DNA of 64,000 nucleotides, from NCBI RefSeq assembly GCF_043290135.1, contig NC_134710.1, positions 459,645,376 to 459,709,375 of the forward strand. Reading direction: 5' to 3'. Shown here piece after piece: positions 1 to 11,163 of this stretch (its first letter is position 1; each line of letters starts with the position of its first letter). Both the position numbers and the translations under genes were made by a program. The notes under the pieces are model-generated. The model was not told the DNA's origin. It did not search any database and saw only the letters and a program-made list of their open reading frames with translations. This DNA comes from Rhipicephalus microplus (Eukaryota > Arthropoda > Arachnida > Ixodida > Ixodidae).

Positions 1-648
1 GTACGGGAAAGGGAATTAACAGGCAAAACGAAACCGGTTTGCTTAATTGACCGTACAGTTCGGATGCTTCCCGAAGCAGAAATTGAAGTTGAAACCCCGT
101 ACTTCAGCGGGAAGGTTACTGCTTTATGCATGACGACCCCCCTGTACGACCTCATCATCGGAAACATCGACGGGGCGCGAGGACCGAATGATCCGGAATA
201 TTTGGGAGAAGACCCTAAGATAGAGCCCTCGCCAACCCAGCGACCGCGAGATACAGAGGAGGAGCATCCCGTGACGGATCTCACTAGAACCCAAGGTGAA
301 GCCGCGGAGCAAGAAACAGCGAATGAGAAGACGATCGAGTTGAATGAGTTCACGTGCTGGGCAGCTGGACGTACGTCAAAACGACCCCAACCGACCGACA
401 GTGTAAAGGTGACGGAGTCGGCCAGCCAGGCCCAATGCCGTGACATGAACAAGCTGGTAAATAAACCGACAAGACCCGTTGAACGTTATGACCCGTTAAC
501 GGTGTCGGAAGTGACAACGATGGCTAAGACGCCGCCTCAAATATCGTCGTTGGAAAGGGCTCGCCGAAAAAGAACGTGGAAACACAAGAAGAGATCAAGC
601 GAGCACCGCAAGAAAGGGCGCAAGCGCCGCTCAAAGTACACAGGATAA
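1..648 (+). CDS. Ty3/gypsy retrotransposon protease C-terminus with basic tail (partial at 5' edge)
   Basis: The frame is open from base 1, so the start lies outside the window; the ATG at 64 is internal. Early residues read like the C-terminal half of a retropepsin-type aspartic protease from tick gypsy elements: a beta-rich stretch, then the LIIGNI signature and GARGPNDP. The catalytic DTG/DSG motif must lie upstream. After about residue 60 the protein becomes polar and low complexity, and it ends in a very basic tail (RARRKR, KHKKR, KGRKRRSK) before the stop at 646-648. A full gypsy pol would continue into reverse transcriptase, RNase H and integrase. Here the stop is followed only by 380 bases, a polypurine tract and an LTR, so the element seems to have lost most of pol. 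The basic tail may be the remaining integrase C-terminus (inference). Confidence 0.7.
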   Translation, partial: VRERELTGKTKPVCLIDRTVRMLPEAEIEVETPYFSGKVTALCMTTPLYDLIIGNIDGARGPNDPEYLGEDPKIEPSPTQRPRDTEEEHPVTDLTRTQGEAAEQETANEKTIELNEFTCWAAGRTSKRPQPTDSVKVTESASQAQCRDMNKLVNKPTRPVERYDPLTVSEVTTMAKTPPQISSLERARRKRTWKHKKRSSEHRKKGRKRRSKYTG

Positions 649-1028
649 GTGCTGAGCTCGAATCAGAATGTGTTTGGCAGTGCTGAGTGCCATATGTTGT
701 GTTAATGTTGTGTTATCCTGTGTCACAAGTGTCGAAGTGTCTGTGCTGTGATGTGATGTATAGTGTTGTATGATTGTTGTAAAGACAGAACTTTGTACAT
801 TTGTATTGGTTAGAATGTGTGATGAAGCGTTGTACTCATGTACCTGCGGTTATATTTCATGTGTGTGAGATTGAATTGTAATGTCCAATTGTATTGAGTG
901 ATATATTGTGAATGTGAAGTGTCATGAGCGACGGTGTGTGTTACAGTCTTTCAGGGTGTGTGGTGACTGTTCGCGCTCGTTTGTGTGGTTTTGAATAATA
1001 TGAGATAATATTCTTAAAGTGGGGGCAG
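649..1028 (+). other. 3' internal region and polypurine tract of the gypsy element
   Basis: T/G-rich noncoding sequence (repeated TGTTGTG-like words) between the pol stop and the LTR. It ends in AAAGTGGGGGCAG at 1016-1028, which directly precedes the LTR start and fits the plus-strand primer site of an LTR retrotransposon. Confidence 0.6.
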
Positions 1029-2167
1029 TGTCACAGAACGAGCGCTCAAAAGGGGCGCGCCGCCAAATTCTCGCGACGAACCGCCGGAGTGACGCCGCGA
1101 GGTCAACGAAAAAGAAAGAAAAAGAAAACAAACATCTAAGGGCTCCCCGGGCGCGCGAGCCTCTCCTCTCAGAAGTGTGGCTTCGCCGACGAACCTCCTC
1201 ACTCCACAACGGCAGCCGAGCAAGCGCTGGAAAGTTCCAGAAGGAAATAGGCGTAGTCATGCCGAGTTGAGTCATCCGACGCGGAGGGCATTCGAACCGT
1301 CTCGCCTTCTCCCCAGCCTTCGCTGCGTATCGCGCCGACGAAATGGCGAGAACCTTCTGGAATCTCGCGCGGAAGGTATTTAATCGAGCGACTGAGACGA
1401 GAGAGCAGGAGAAGACGGAAGTTAACGCCAGAGCGCGTAGGGATTCCGCCGTGTAGTCGGCGAAGGTTTTGTCCGTAGAGACAAAGCAGGAGAAGAAGAT
1501 GATTTCCACCTGAGGGGTGACGACTCGAGCTACAGGCAAGAGAGTGTGTGTTTACCGCTATTGAGCGAAGACGCGTGGCAACAGCTGCGTGTGTGAATCC
1601 GACGTGTTTCCGGCGAAGAAGTTTGAAGCTTGGAGAGTGGCCAATTGAAGACGCGAGGTATCCTGGAAGAGAAACTTCGGGGCAGCGGAACGGCAACAAC
1701 GCTGGACTTTGAGTGAGTGATTCTCGGAAGAGTATCATTCAGACTTTTGTTCCAAGGACTTTGGACTGAATAGGTTTTCTATCTCTTTAGTCTTTAAGTG
1801 TCTTGGTTGTTCAATGCATGTGACTGCATTGTAGTGTGTACTGTTGTCTGTGTCCGTTGTGCAAGAGTGGCTAATTGTACAGTGTAGTACGTTGTTTGAT
1901 CGGTGACATATTGTACTCAGCGATTGTGGAGTGAGCATATTTGTGTATTGTTTTTCTGATCTGCCATTATTGAGAATATAATTTTGTTGGTTTATCACCT
2001 CTCGGCTCTGACTTGTTCTTTGGGCCACAGCCAGCGTCCGCTGGCGCGCCAAAAAGGACCACTTCTAAATTGTCCACGCTTTCGTGGTGCGGTTCGGGGG
2101 GGCTGATACTTTGGCCCTTGAAATTAGCCCGGCGATCGCCTCCCTAATTAACGGGACCTGTGTGACA
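1029..2167 (+). repeat. 3' LTR of the gypsy element, 1139 bp
   Basis: Starts TGTCACA right after the polypurine tract and ends TGTGACA, giving a perfect 7-bp terminal inverted repeat with the canonical TG...CA ends. Inside are a TATA-like GGTATTTAATC near 1373 followed by a GA-rich stretch, and a T/G-rich 3' half. The 5' LTR lies outside the window, so LTR divergence and target duplication cannot be read. Open frames here on both strands are incidental. Confidence 0.75.
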
Positions 2168-3244
2168 TTAGGCAAACCTTAGTTAATCAATGGTTGCACA
2201 ATGATGAACGCAATAATTACTAGAGCTTATCAGGTTTTCACGAAGGCGAATACCCCCAAGCCCACGGCATTTCGAACGCTGCGCCATCTGTCGAGCACTG
2301 CCACAGTTACTTTTTTTCTTGAAGCCTCCGAGAGTGCAAACACTTGCCGAGCGTTAGCCATTTCGGAGGTCACGTTTTTTTTTCTTCTTGTTACTTGGAG
2401 AGGCCGCAGCATGCAGACCAAACTTTGTCTCCGTCGTGGTAGGTGTTCTGTGGTCACGTCGACCTCGTTTAGTTGTTTCGTCTTAGCGTTTGCTTATATT
2501 CTTTTTACGTGCGTACCACAAGTGTGACCGTTAGCAATGGATATAGTACACCACTAGCCCTTCAACGACAATGTTTTTGATGTCGTAACGACCGTTCCAG
2601 TAGTGTATACGTACGTTACAACGTGGGTCTTGCGAGAGAAATAAGCGATGACATCGCATCCGACGGTATTTTTTCGTGAGCTATGACAGTGGCTGTTGGC
2701 GTCGAAGCAGCTTTCATACTTGAGTGGAGGAACTATCGCTGCAGTGCGCAAGTTTACTATAACTTTATAGAATGTTGTGCCTGCATACTTTTCTGCTTCA
2801 GATGCCTCTCGCGATTCGCCTCGCGTGTCAACTTGCAATCATAGTGCGTCCCACAATTTTCTTGTTAGCGCTGTGGCTGTGGTGGTTATTACTCTGGATT
2901 CAGAATACTCTTTTCGCAAAGGTGAGTGAGCGTTAGTACTTACTTGCTGTGCACAGCTGTTACTAGAAGTGCATTTTGTGTTGAGTTTCTCACGACAAAG
3001 GAGAATCATGGACGAGAAAGGCATACTGCTCGCGTGCATAATTCCTTCCTACTTCTCAGTGCTGGCATGGGCAGTTCAAAACCAATGCGATTGAGAATTT
3101 GGTTTAACCTACAGAGGTCATTGGTTCACTTTTCACAAAAGTTTAGTTATGATCATGTTTAAAAAGTTTCTGATGGTTGTAATCTAGTCTGGCGAATAAA
3201 CGCTCGGTGAAACTTCGCAGCCTGTTTCTTTTTGTGCTTTCACC
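2168..3244. other. No recognisable feature
   Basis: About 1.1 kb of unique-looking sequence with short open frames only. No domain, splice-bounded exon or repeat was recognised. Confidence 0.5.
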
Positions 3245-3400
3245 TGCTGTGGTAGCATAGCCTTGTTGGGTGTCGTGTGACTATGCTGGAGGACGCAGGT
3301 TCGACTTCCGGCCATGGCGGCCGTATTCGAATGGGGGTAAACTGCAAAGAACATCTATATGGTGGTAGTGGCACGTATAACTCTATCAATCGTATATGAT
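3245..3400 (+). repeat. Degenerate tRNA-derived SINE
   Basis: Carries a B-box-like GGTTCGACTTCC near 3298, then GGCGGCCGTATTCGAATGGGGG and AAAGAACATC. This is the same order of blocks as the Ruka-type SINEs elsewhere (B box, GGCGGC, GATGGAGGCG, TTAAAGAAC) but much more diverged. It lacks a recognisable 3' end and is probably an older, related subfamily. Confidence 0.45.
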
Positions 3401-5684
3401 CGCACTTTCACGCATGGACTGTAGAGTGGTATCAGGTTTCCTACAATGTTGAAAAAATAAGTGTGATGCTTTTTTACGCGCCTCGTTGAATTCATGAGTG
3501 CTGTTGGTGCCGTGCGAAACTAAAAATGCGTGGGCTTACCAAGTAGGTGGACACCGAAAAAATTCATTATTTTTTTACACTCTAAGGTAATCAATAAAGC
3601 AAGACTGCTTGGGAAGCAGAGCTCCTTGTATTCCTGACAAATTGGTAGTATGAAACTACACGAGACACACATGGAAGTGTGCGGAGCATCGTGCGAGTGC
3701 CTGACGATAAAAAAAGAGAGGCTTTTACTCTACACTAATAAAACAAAAGAAAACGTCACATCTGCATTGCTTACAACAATCTTAGGTAAAAGCATCGCTC
3801 GGGACTGGCCGCGGCCGGCTATATGCTTGGCGTGCGCATGCGCGCGAGAAAGACCCCCGTGATTGAGGAGAAACTTCAACGCTGAAGGAGGAACGTTGCT
3901 CCTTTGGTCCTTGCCGCGAGAGGGCGCGACGGGTAAAGCGCCCGAAAGGGAGGAAGTCACTGCGCCGAAGGAGGAACGGAGCCCGTTTCTCCATTCTCAC
4001 TGCCTTTTTTTAGAGTGTATACTTCTAGCACACGCACTTACGAGAATGAATAGTGTTAGGAAAGATTTCCTTAACACTATTCATGTCGACCTGTTAAAGA
4101 GACATAATAAACAAAGCAACGTATGGAAACGTATGGCGGAAAATTGCTTCCAGCCACATGGCAGATCCACCTTCTGGAGTCCTGGTAGGCGCTAAATAAA
4201 CACTATCTTAGCTCGCCCTACATCAGAATAAAGCTGCGCAGACAAACAAGAATACCGTCACCCAGCGTAAAAGAACTGGCAATAGTTTTCTAGCACTAAC
4301 TTTTTCTCATGAACCAGCCTGTAACATCTCCGCTGGGAAACGGCCTGAATGTCTCTGCAGGACCTTCCAGATTTGAAGTCGTACGATGGAAGTCAGGTAA
4401 AGCCTCTGCATCTCAAACACAGTCTAGGAATATTTTCATTACACAGTGATCTCGGACATATCAGGCCGTAAACAAAACGGAAGCAAGCATAAAACTTGTT
4501 TTTTCCAACGAGAAGTGTCTCATTTTTTTTTAATGTATGCTCGAGGACGGCCCCGTGGCACTTCCTCCCGGCACTTTAGAGTGCGCGGCACTTCAGGCTT
4601 CCGGATAGTCATCCATCCATCTCATGTGGTGCGACTATGCTCACTGTGAAGTGCTCTCTGTACTCGTCGACACCTTTTTTGGCAACGAAAAAAGGCTACG
4701 AAGCCAAACTGGGTGTGAGCCAACCGCCCAAAAATATCATTTCGTCCATGTTTTGGGTGTGAAAATTACAAAAACACAATGATATAAGCTTAATTTTCTT
4801 TGATATGTCGTTTTTAAACAGATGTAGCACGCTTCAAAAAAGTATTTATGTTTGTGTCGCTTTATGCAGTTTTGTTTCACGTGTTTGCCCGTGTGAATAC
4901 TTCGCACAATTTACGTGCGCCTATAATAGCTAAATGTCACCGTCGTTAGATGAGTGCTCGTCGCCCTCCAGTTTATACGACAACTCACCGAAGTAGCCTG
5001 TGACAAATTTCATTCATACATGACGGTCTAAACAGGCAATGAAACTGGTATGTAATGATGTTACACCAACACAGCCGTCGTTCTAAACGCGAGCCCAACC
5101 TGACACCTTCACGGAGTAGTGGATGTGCAGTATCTCCGCGCTCATAGCTTTCCGCCATTGCGCGAAAAATTGTGCGCGAGTGTAGATCCTACAATGAGCT
5201 AAAAAATGCACAAAACGTGGTTGAACTGAACAAAGGTCTGAAGTCTAAGTAATGTATTCAAGAAAAATAGCCATGCACTAATACCAATATTTATCTTAAA
5301 ATCACTAAAATAGCCTTCCGTACGCACGAGACTGACTCCGGTGGGGCACGGAAAAGTGCGCCACCGCCTGGCTGAGCGAGCCAATGCTCCTCTCCCTGCA
5401 CCTCGCGTGCTCAGCAAGACGCGAAAGTCGCTGTAGTAGCCGTAGGCGATGCATATCTCAACACCTGTATTAAGGAGGACGTTGATAATGCACCGAAAAT
5501 GTAACGCGATGTCGTACACCGAGATTGTAAATCAATTGTAACGAAAACGACGCACAGGCTCTGTGTGATATCATTGACGGCCAATTTGACAGCGAAGCCG
5601 TGATATACGCCCATAGGAAGAAGCGGCAATGATGTCCTCGTTCGTCTCTAAATAGTGAATTATTTCTCCCCCACGTCAGAGTGT
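3401..5684. other. No recognisable gene
   Basis: About 2.3 kb without a supported gene. The only structure noted is the hairpin at 4046-4084. A short open frame at 3863-4195 has no recognised domain. Confidence 0.5.
4046..4084. repeat. Near-perfect short hairpin
   Basis: ATGAATAGTGTTAGGAAA (4046-4063) is the reverse complement of 4066-4084 except for one bulged base; the loop is only two bases. It may be a terminal fold-back fragment or a snap-back repair scar; the sequence does not say which. Confidence 0.6.
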
Positions 5685-5699
5685 AACGTTCCTCCTTTA

Positions 5700-5846
5700 A
5701 CCCACCACAGTGGTCTAGTGGCTAAGGTACTCGACTGCTGACCGCAGGTCGCGGGATCAAGTCCCGGCTGCAGCAGCTGCTCCATCTTCAATGAAGGCGA
5801 AAATTTTGTAGGCCCGCGTGCTCAGATTTGGATGCACGTTAAAGAA
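5700..5846 (+). mobile_element. Ruka-type SINE, 5' half (split copy)
   Basis: The tRNA-like head has an A box (GGTCTAGTGGCTAAGG) and a degenerate B box (GGATCAAGTCCCGG), followed by the GGCCCGCGTGCTCAGATTTGGATGCACGTTAAAGAA block, where the copy is interrupted. Its other half is at 6889-6984. The flanking 15-bp duplication AACGTTCCTCCTTTA at 5685-5699 and 6983-6997 shows that the SINE landed first as one unit. Confidence 0.9.
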
Positions 5847-6888
5847 AGGAGATGACAAGGACTTCAAGAATTACAGGCCGATCAGCTTGTTCTCCGTCGT
5901 ATACAGGTAACTGCTAACAGAATTGAGACAATATTAGAACTCAATCAACCAAAGGAACAAGCAGGATTTCGAACAGGCTACTGAAAAATTGACCACATTC
6001 ATCCTATCAATCAGGTAATAGAGAAACGCTCAGAATACAGCCAACTACTATACATAGCCTTCATATATAGATTACGAGAACGTATTTGATCCAGTAGAAA
6101 TATCAGCAGTCGTGCAAACACTGCGGAATCAGGGCGTTGAAAAGGCAGATATAAACATTGAGGAAGAAATTTACAGAGGATCAACTGCCACCGTGATGCT
6201 CCATAAAGAAAGCGACATAATACCAATCAAGAAGGGCATGAGGCAGGGGATACAGTCTCCCCAATGCTATTTACCGCGTGCTTACAGGAGGTTTTCAGAG
6301 GCCTAGAATGGGAACAGTTAGGAATAAGAGTTTATGGAGAGTACCTTAGTAACCTGCGCTTCGCCGATGACATCGCATTGCTAAGTAACTCAGGGGACGA
6401 ATTGCAACTTATGATTACAGAGTTAGACAAGGGGAGCAGAAATCTGCAGAAATGATCTGCAGAAATCTAAAGTAATGTACAACAACCTTGGAAGGGAGCA
6501 GCGCATCGAGATAGGTGATAGTGCACTTCAAGTTGTAAAAGACAATGTCTTTTAACTTTAAAAATGGTAGATGTAACCTTAAGAGATAAAAAGAGAGCAG
6601 AGTGGATTAGGGAACAAACGGGGGTTAAGGGTATCATAGTTGAAATCAAGAAGAGAAATTGGACATGGGCCGGGCATGTAGCGCGTAGGCAGGAAAACTA
6701 ACTAGATCTCCAGAGAGGGCAAGTGGGTTAGGGGCAGCCAGAAAGTTATGTAGGTAGACGAGATTAGCAAATTGGCGGGTACAAAATTTCAGCAGCAAGC
6801 ACAACACCGCGTTGACTGGCGGATCATAGGAGAGCCCTTTGTCCTGGAGTGGACGTAGTTAAGCTGATGGTGATGATGATGATAATAA
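5847..6888 (+). mobile_element. 5'-truncated RTE-type LINE inserted in a SINE
   Basis: In broken frames this encodes reverse transcriptase: NYRPIS near 5870, a decayed AFIDYEKAFD equivalent (DYENVFD) near 6070, IKKGMRQG near 6230, and the catalytic FADD in LRFADDIALL near 6360. A C-terminal VTLRDKKRAEWI...WTWAGH-like segment follows near 6570-6690. About 280 bases are missing near 6550 compared with the second copy at 55174-56125. The copy ends in a (GAT/ATG)n tail near 6862-6888, typical of RTE elements. The flanks CACGTTAAAGA and AACGAAAGA look like a decayed target duplication. Frameshifts and stops make it inactive. Confidence 0.8.
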
Positions 6889-6984
6889 CGAAAGAGCTCC
6901 AGGTAGTCAAATTTCCGGAGCCCTCCACTACCGCGTCTCTCATAATCATAGGGTGGTTTTAAGACGTTGAACCCTACATATAAA
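6889..6984 (+). mobile_element. Ruka-type SINE, 3' half (split copy)
   Basis: Begins in the CCAGGTGGTCGAAATTTCC block, runs through TCTCTCATAATCATA and the GGGACGTTAAAC block, and ends just before AACGTTCCTCCTTTA (6983-6997), the second copy of the target duplication. Confidence 0.9.
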
Positions 6985-7238
6985 CGTTCCTCCTTTATCA
7001 AGATCAAGAAAACTGCCAGGCCAGTGATGTGAGGAATACAGTTATAGTTACCTACTGCGTCAATTGTCAACTTTCAAAGAGCATATGTAATTTAGAATCT
7101 TAGAAAACGATCCGCTGAGCTCAATATAAAACCACGTCACAGTCAAGTTAATCAGAAGGGAAAGGTGTGGTCCTCGAGAAGCCGAACGACGGAAATGTGA
7201 CGTTTCGCTCTGTCTACGAACCAGCGTTCACTTTAAAC

Positions 7239-9592
7239 TATAATGTAGGTGGTAACGCGTTACAAGTAACGCCGTTACTGGTAGCGCATTACTTTTATTG
7301 GTGAGTAACGTAATCGTTACAAATTCGTAACTGTACCGGGTGACCTACTTACGTTACAATTTTTCGGTAACGTGTGATGTCAAGTTACTCGTTACTTTTT
7401 TGTCTTCTTGGTGCACGTTTCCCAGAGGTCATCTTCATGAATTCTTTTGACGCAGCGTAGGACAGCTGTTAGCCTGCCAGGTTTAGACAAAGAATGCGCG
7501 GGCGGAAGCGGTTTTGTTTGTGGAAATCGCAAGTGTAAATCTCCTAAGACACGCCATCTCGCTGTGGCGAAGGTTGGGTCATCGCCATACGAAGCTTGAA
7601 GAAAGCCGTGGAATTTACCATGACAAACTGTACGGACAAGCTTTTCGTGGAAGTCGATTGCAGCAAGTGGATTCCTAACGCCTGGCTATTCCGTGCCCCA
7701 AAAGACAGGCTTCCCGAAGGGAAAGCGCATGGGCCGGTTTAATCCATACCACGTTTTCATTGTGACGCTTGGTTTGAAGGGGAGAGAAAGAACTTCGAAG
7801 AGAGCAACATAAAAAGGACGTCCAGAATGTCCTGTGAAAAGCAGCATAATCGCTGAGCACAGTGCGGCGAACGACCACTACATCGAATTTGAGTAGTTTG
7901 GCGTCCCCGATTCAGAAACCATATACTATAAGCAGCTTTTTGGAGAATCCCGGCCTATCCAGGAGAGAGCCGGTAATTACATTAGGTCTACAGGTGTGCT
8001 TCCGATCGAATGGCTGCCTCAATGGAATTTCGCGCATCGTGGAGAATAGGGTGACACCACGGCAGCGAGGAAAGCCTTAAAAAAGGAATGTGAGTGGGAA
8101 ATTGTTTTACTCGCTAATTTGATTGGCGTCCCTGTGTTGCCCGTTAATACCCTGTCACACGAACACTACGGCTGACCACGGGGACAGGTAGCCACAAGGC
8201 AGACATAAGCACAGTTAGTCTCCAAATTGTAGGTATCAGAAACGGACGATTCCGTGAGAGATCGACACAGATACGAAAATGCATTTTTTTAGGACAGATT
8301 GATTATTTTATATTTTATTCATATACCACGCAGTATCCAGCAAAAGAACATAGTTTTTTTAGTGATTAACTTAAGACGCAAAAAATATGGAACCTACTCA
8401 ACTCGGAGGTACCAACTTTATTACCCATCGTTCTCGAAAGTTGACGATGATGTAACACATAAATAATACCGTTACAAAGACGACATTTCGAGTGTACTTA
8501 ATGTATGGGCAACAAAAATGCCAGGCCCACAGCGAAAGCTAAAATAGCGGCCTTTCAGAGCATTTCAAAACACTTATTGGGAAATTACTGCAATTGATAC
8601 CCACTAGGGCATTTATAAGACACTGGGCTCGTCGCGCACTCCTTCTTATTTGCCGCTCACTTTTCCGCCCCCTGTGGCTATTTTTGGATGCTGACGCTCG
8701 TAGGTCGGCAAAAAAAAAAAACTGTTTATGCGCATATATTTTTGCGATGAGTGAGCGGTAAGAGCATTTCTTCACTTCTACATAATTGCTATCTATTTTG
8801 CTAGTGCAAACACGCTGTCAAAGGAGGGCCTGCCAAGTGTAGGTAGACCGCGCATGTGCATGATTTTTGGAGGCCGAAACGTGAGCTTAGATGTGGACGA
8901 TAGGTCTTCCTGTGTCACAAACGTACGAATGTCTCCCTATACCCCCCCCCCCCCACACCTACCCCTAAAAACAAAAAGAAGAAAGGCGCCAATGTAGGGT
9001 TTCGCGATCGCCTATACTGGCGGGCAGCGCGCAATTTCGGAAGGACCACAAGTTCGATATCGACGACCTCTACTGGAGGTGTTGTTCGGATCCACAAAAG
9101 GCTGATTACTGCTTATTTCTTGAGAGTTCAGTGATGCTTTTTTTGCTGATAGCATGGAGGACTGAATCTATTATGGCGTATAATGTCACTTTGAAAAAAG
9201 TGTCTTCACCATGTGCCACAGTCAGAAGCTATCACGTGTAACTTTGCAGGCATTGTCAAGCTACTATATATACAACAATAATTGATATGCCCGGTACATA
9301 AAAATTTGTATAAATTATTCTTCTTAAATAAGACTTTAGGATGTAATCCTTCTTTGGGTTATACGTTTTATGTGAAACAAGTATTTGAGATTTCAAAATA
9401 CTGTGAGTTCATGCAACAAAAACACGTCCAATAAAACAATATTGTGGAGTAATGGTGACAGTAACGGTGACGGTAGTGGTAGCGCCGTTATTATTTTTTT
9501 TAACGTAACGTGCGGTGGTAACGCGTTCCTTTGTTGTTGGAGTAACGAGTAACGTATTTAGTCACTATTTTTTGCTAACGAGTACAACACTG
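7239..9592. mobile_element. Decayed hAT-like DNA transposon (tentative)
   Basis: The left end (7239-7410) and right end (9440-9592) are both packed with GTAACG/CGTTAC words, including GGTAACGCGTTAC near 7250 and GGTAACGCGTTCC near 9513, and the right end closes ACAACACTG as hAT elements do. Flanks CTTTAAAC (7231-7238) and GTGTAAAC (9593-9600) could be a diverged 8-bp target duplication (6 of 8 match). The left terminus matches the right poorly in its first 10 bases. No transposase was recognised in the 2 kb between, so this would be a nonautonomous or fully decayed copy. Confidence 0.4.
8942..8954. repeat. C homopolymer tract
   Basis: About 13 consecutive C; a place where assembly length may be unreliable. 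Confidence 0.9.
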
Positions 9593-9600
9593 GTGTAAAC

Positions 9601-10549
9601 AGGCCGATGTGCTGCAAAAGAACTTTCACCGATCGACTGAACGTATAGGGCTCACTTTCTTCATTCCTCAAAACAACAGTCAGCGTAGCGGCCTTATCCC
9701 CGCGTTTAAGGGATAGTCAGCCCTGACGTGCGTCTCCTAATCGCGTCACATAATTGGTAGAGTGAAGCACACACAGCCTCGGGAGATCAATCTTCTGCAA
9801 CATGTAATTGAATCTAGCTCTGACAACCCCACAGCCATGAAGTAGGGGGTAACTGGCGCCGCCTGGAGAGACTCAAAGGGACTAAAAATGCGACATTTGC
9901 TGAGGTGGCGAACGAGGGTGCTTTGGTAAGGCTTTTGAACAGATGACGGGCTAGGCTACTACACGAATAACGCATGTCTGTCTGTGATACTACCTGCTGT
10001 TTCACGGAAGTTGACATCGCCACGAGAATGCGGCTGAGTCCTTTTCATGTAGTGTTCGTCAGATTTACGGGGTTTACTGGGCCGGTGCGGAGCACAAGTT
10101 ATAAGAACGATGCTATATAGTTAACCCGCTGGAAAGCCAGCGATTTTTCATTCGTGTGAATACCCCTACATTAAGTGCAGTTATCACGCTGTTGAGCCGA
10201 GCTGTAAGGCTCATTATTAGAACGAGCACATCAAATATTACACACAAATAACAATAAAGGGGGGCGAAAACAACACCAGTGGCCTACGAAGGTATGTTAG
10301 TTCATGGGTCCCGAAGAATTCTAAGCCGCATAGATGTATCGCGCTTTACCATTCGACTGCATATATTTGCTCGCCATTCTGGTGATGCTCGATGGCCATT
10401 TGACTGCGTGGAGTACGGGGAATTAGGGATATATAGCGGCACTTGCCAATGTCTGACTTTTAACACAAACAATGTAACTTGAAAACTCGGCAGTTGCAGA
10501 CACTCCACGTAATTCGATGTGCGCCTTATATGTCTTCAGACAGTAGTTT
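9601..10549. other. No recognisable feature
   Basis: About 0.95 kb between the hAT-like element and the interrupted repeat. Only short open frames are present, none with a recognised motif. Confidence 0.5.
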
Positions 10550-10689
10550 TTCTCTTTCTTTTTTTGCGGCATTTAGTACAACGGTAAGCCACGCAGCGAC
10601 TTTCCATTGCCCTTTTGCTGACTTACAGTGAAACAAAAGGGTAGCTAATCCGCAGGCCAGCGTAAAAAACGCAAACAATTGTTCGACAA
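10550..10689. repeat. Unnamed interspersed repeat, left part of copy 1
   Basis: Shares CATTTAGTACAAC and the following blocks (..TTTCCATTGCCCTTTTG.., ..CGTAAAAAACGCAAA..) with 21638-21745, at a gapped similarity of perhaps 65-70 percent by eye. It breaks off where the CR1/L2 LINE starts and resumes at 14104. I do not recognise the family. Confidence 0.65.
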
Positions 10690-10692
10690 TAG

Positions 10693-11001
10693 GTCTTCTA
10701 TGGGGTGGACGACACTGACCGGTTAGAAAATTCGGACGAGTCAGAAAAATTAATCCAGACGATTTGTAAAGATAACATGGGAATACAGTTGAAGTCGGTT
10801 CAAAGAGCGCACCGGGTTAGACGTTTCACTGGAAAGGCTAAGCGACCAATTATTGCGAATTTCTCCTGTTACATAGAAAAACAAGACGTTCTACTAAACG
10901 CCAAAAGATTTAAAGGGACCAATTGCAGCGTTGCTCACGATTATTCGCCTGAGACACGTAGGAAACGCAAGCGCCTGTGGGAATATGCGAAAGCTAAATA
11001 G
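10693..11001 (+). pseudogene. LINE ORF1 remnant
   Basis: The frame VFYGV.D.DRLEN.DESEKLI at its start, then IQLKSVQRAHRVRRF, KRPIIANF and YSPETRRKRKRLWEYAK, resembles the C-terminal nucleic-acid-binding part of L1/CR1-type ORF1 proteins. No ATG precedes it and a stop codon sits just upstream at 10690-10692, so only the C-terminal roughly 100 residues survive after 5' truncation. Confidence 0.6.
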
Positions 11002-11163
11002 GAAGATATAAATAACAAAGTGAAGTTAAGTCATGATAAGCTTATTATAAACGTCAGGATTTATAGTTGGGACAAAGAAAAGGAAGAAGTTGTTCCTGTT
11101 ACAAAACCTTGACGCAGTGCCCTAATTAAGGTAACCCCTCATGTCGACCTGGTTGCTCTAGTT

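Noticed and set aside
922..1738. Overlapping open frames of up to 205 codons on the minus strand
   Set aside because: They lie in or at the edge of the LTR, in GC-rich sequence, and have no recognised motif.
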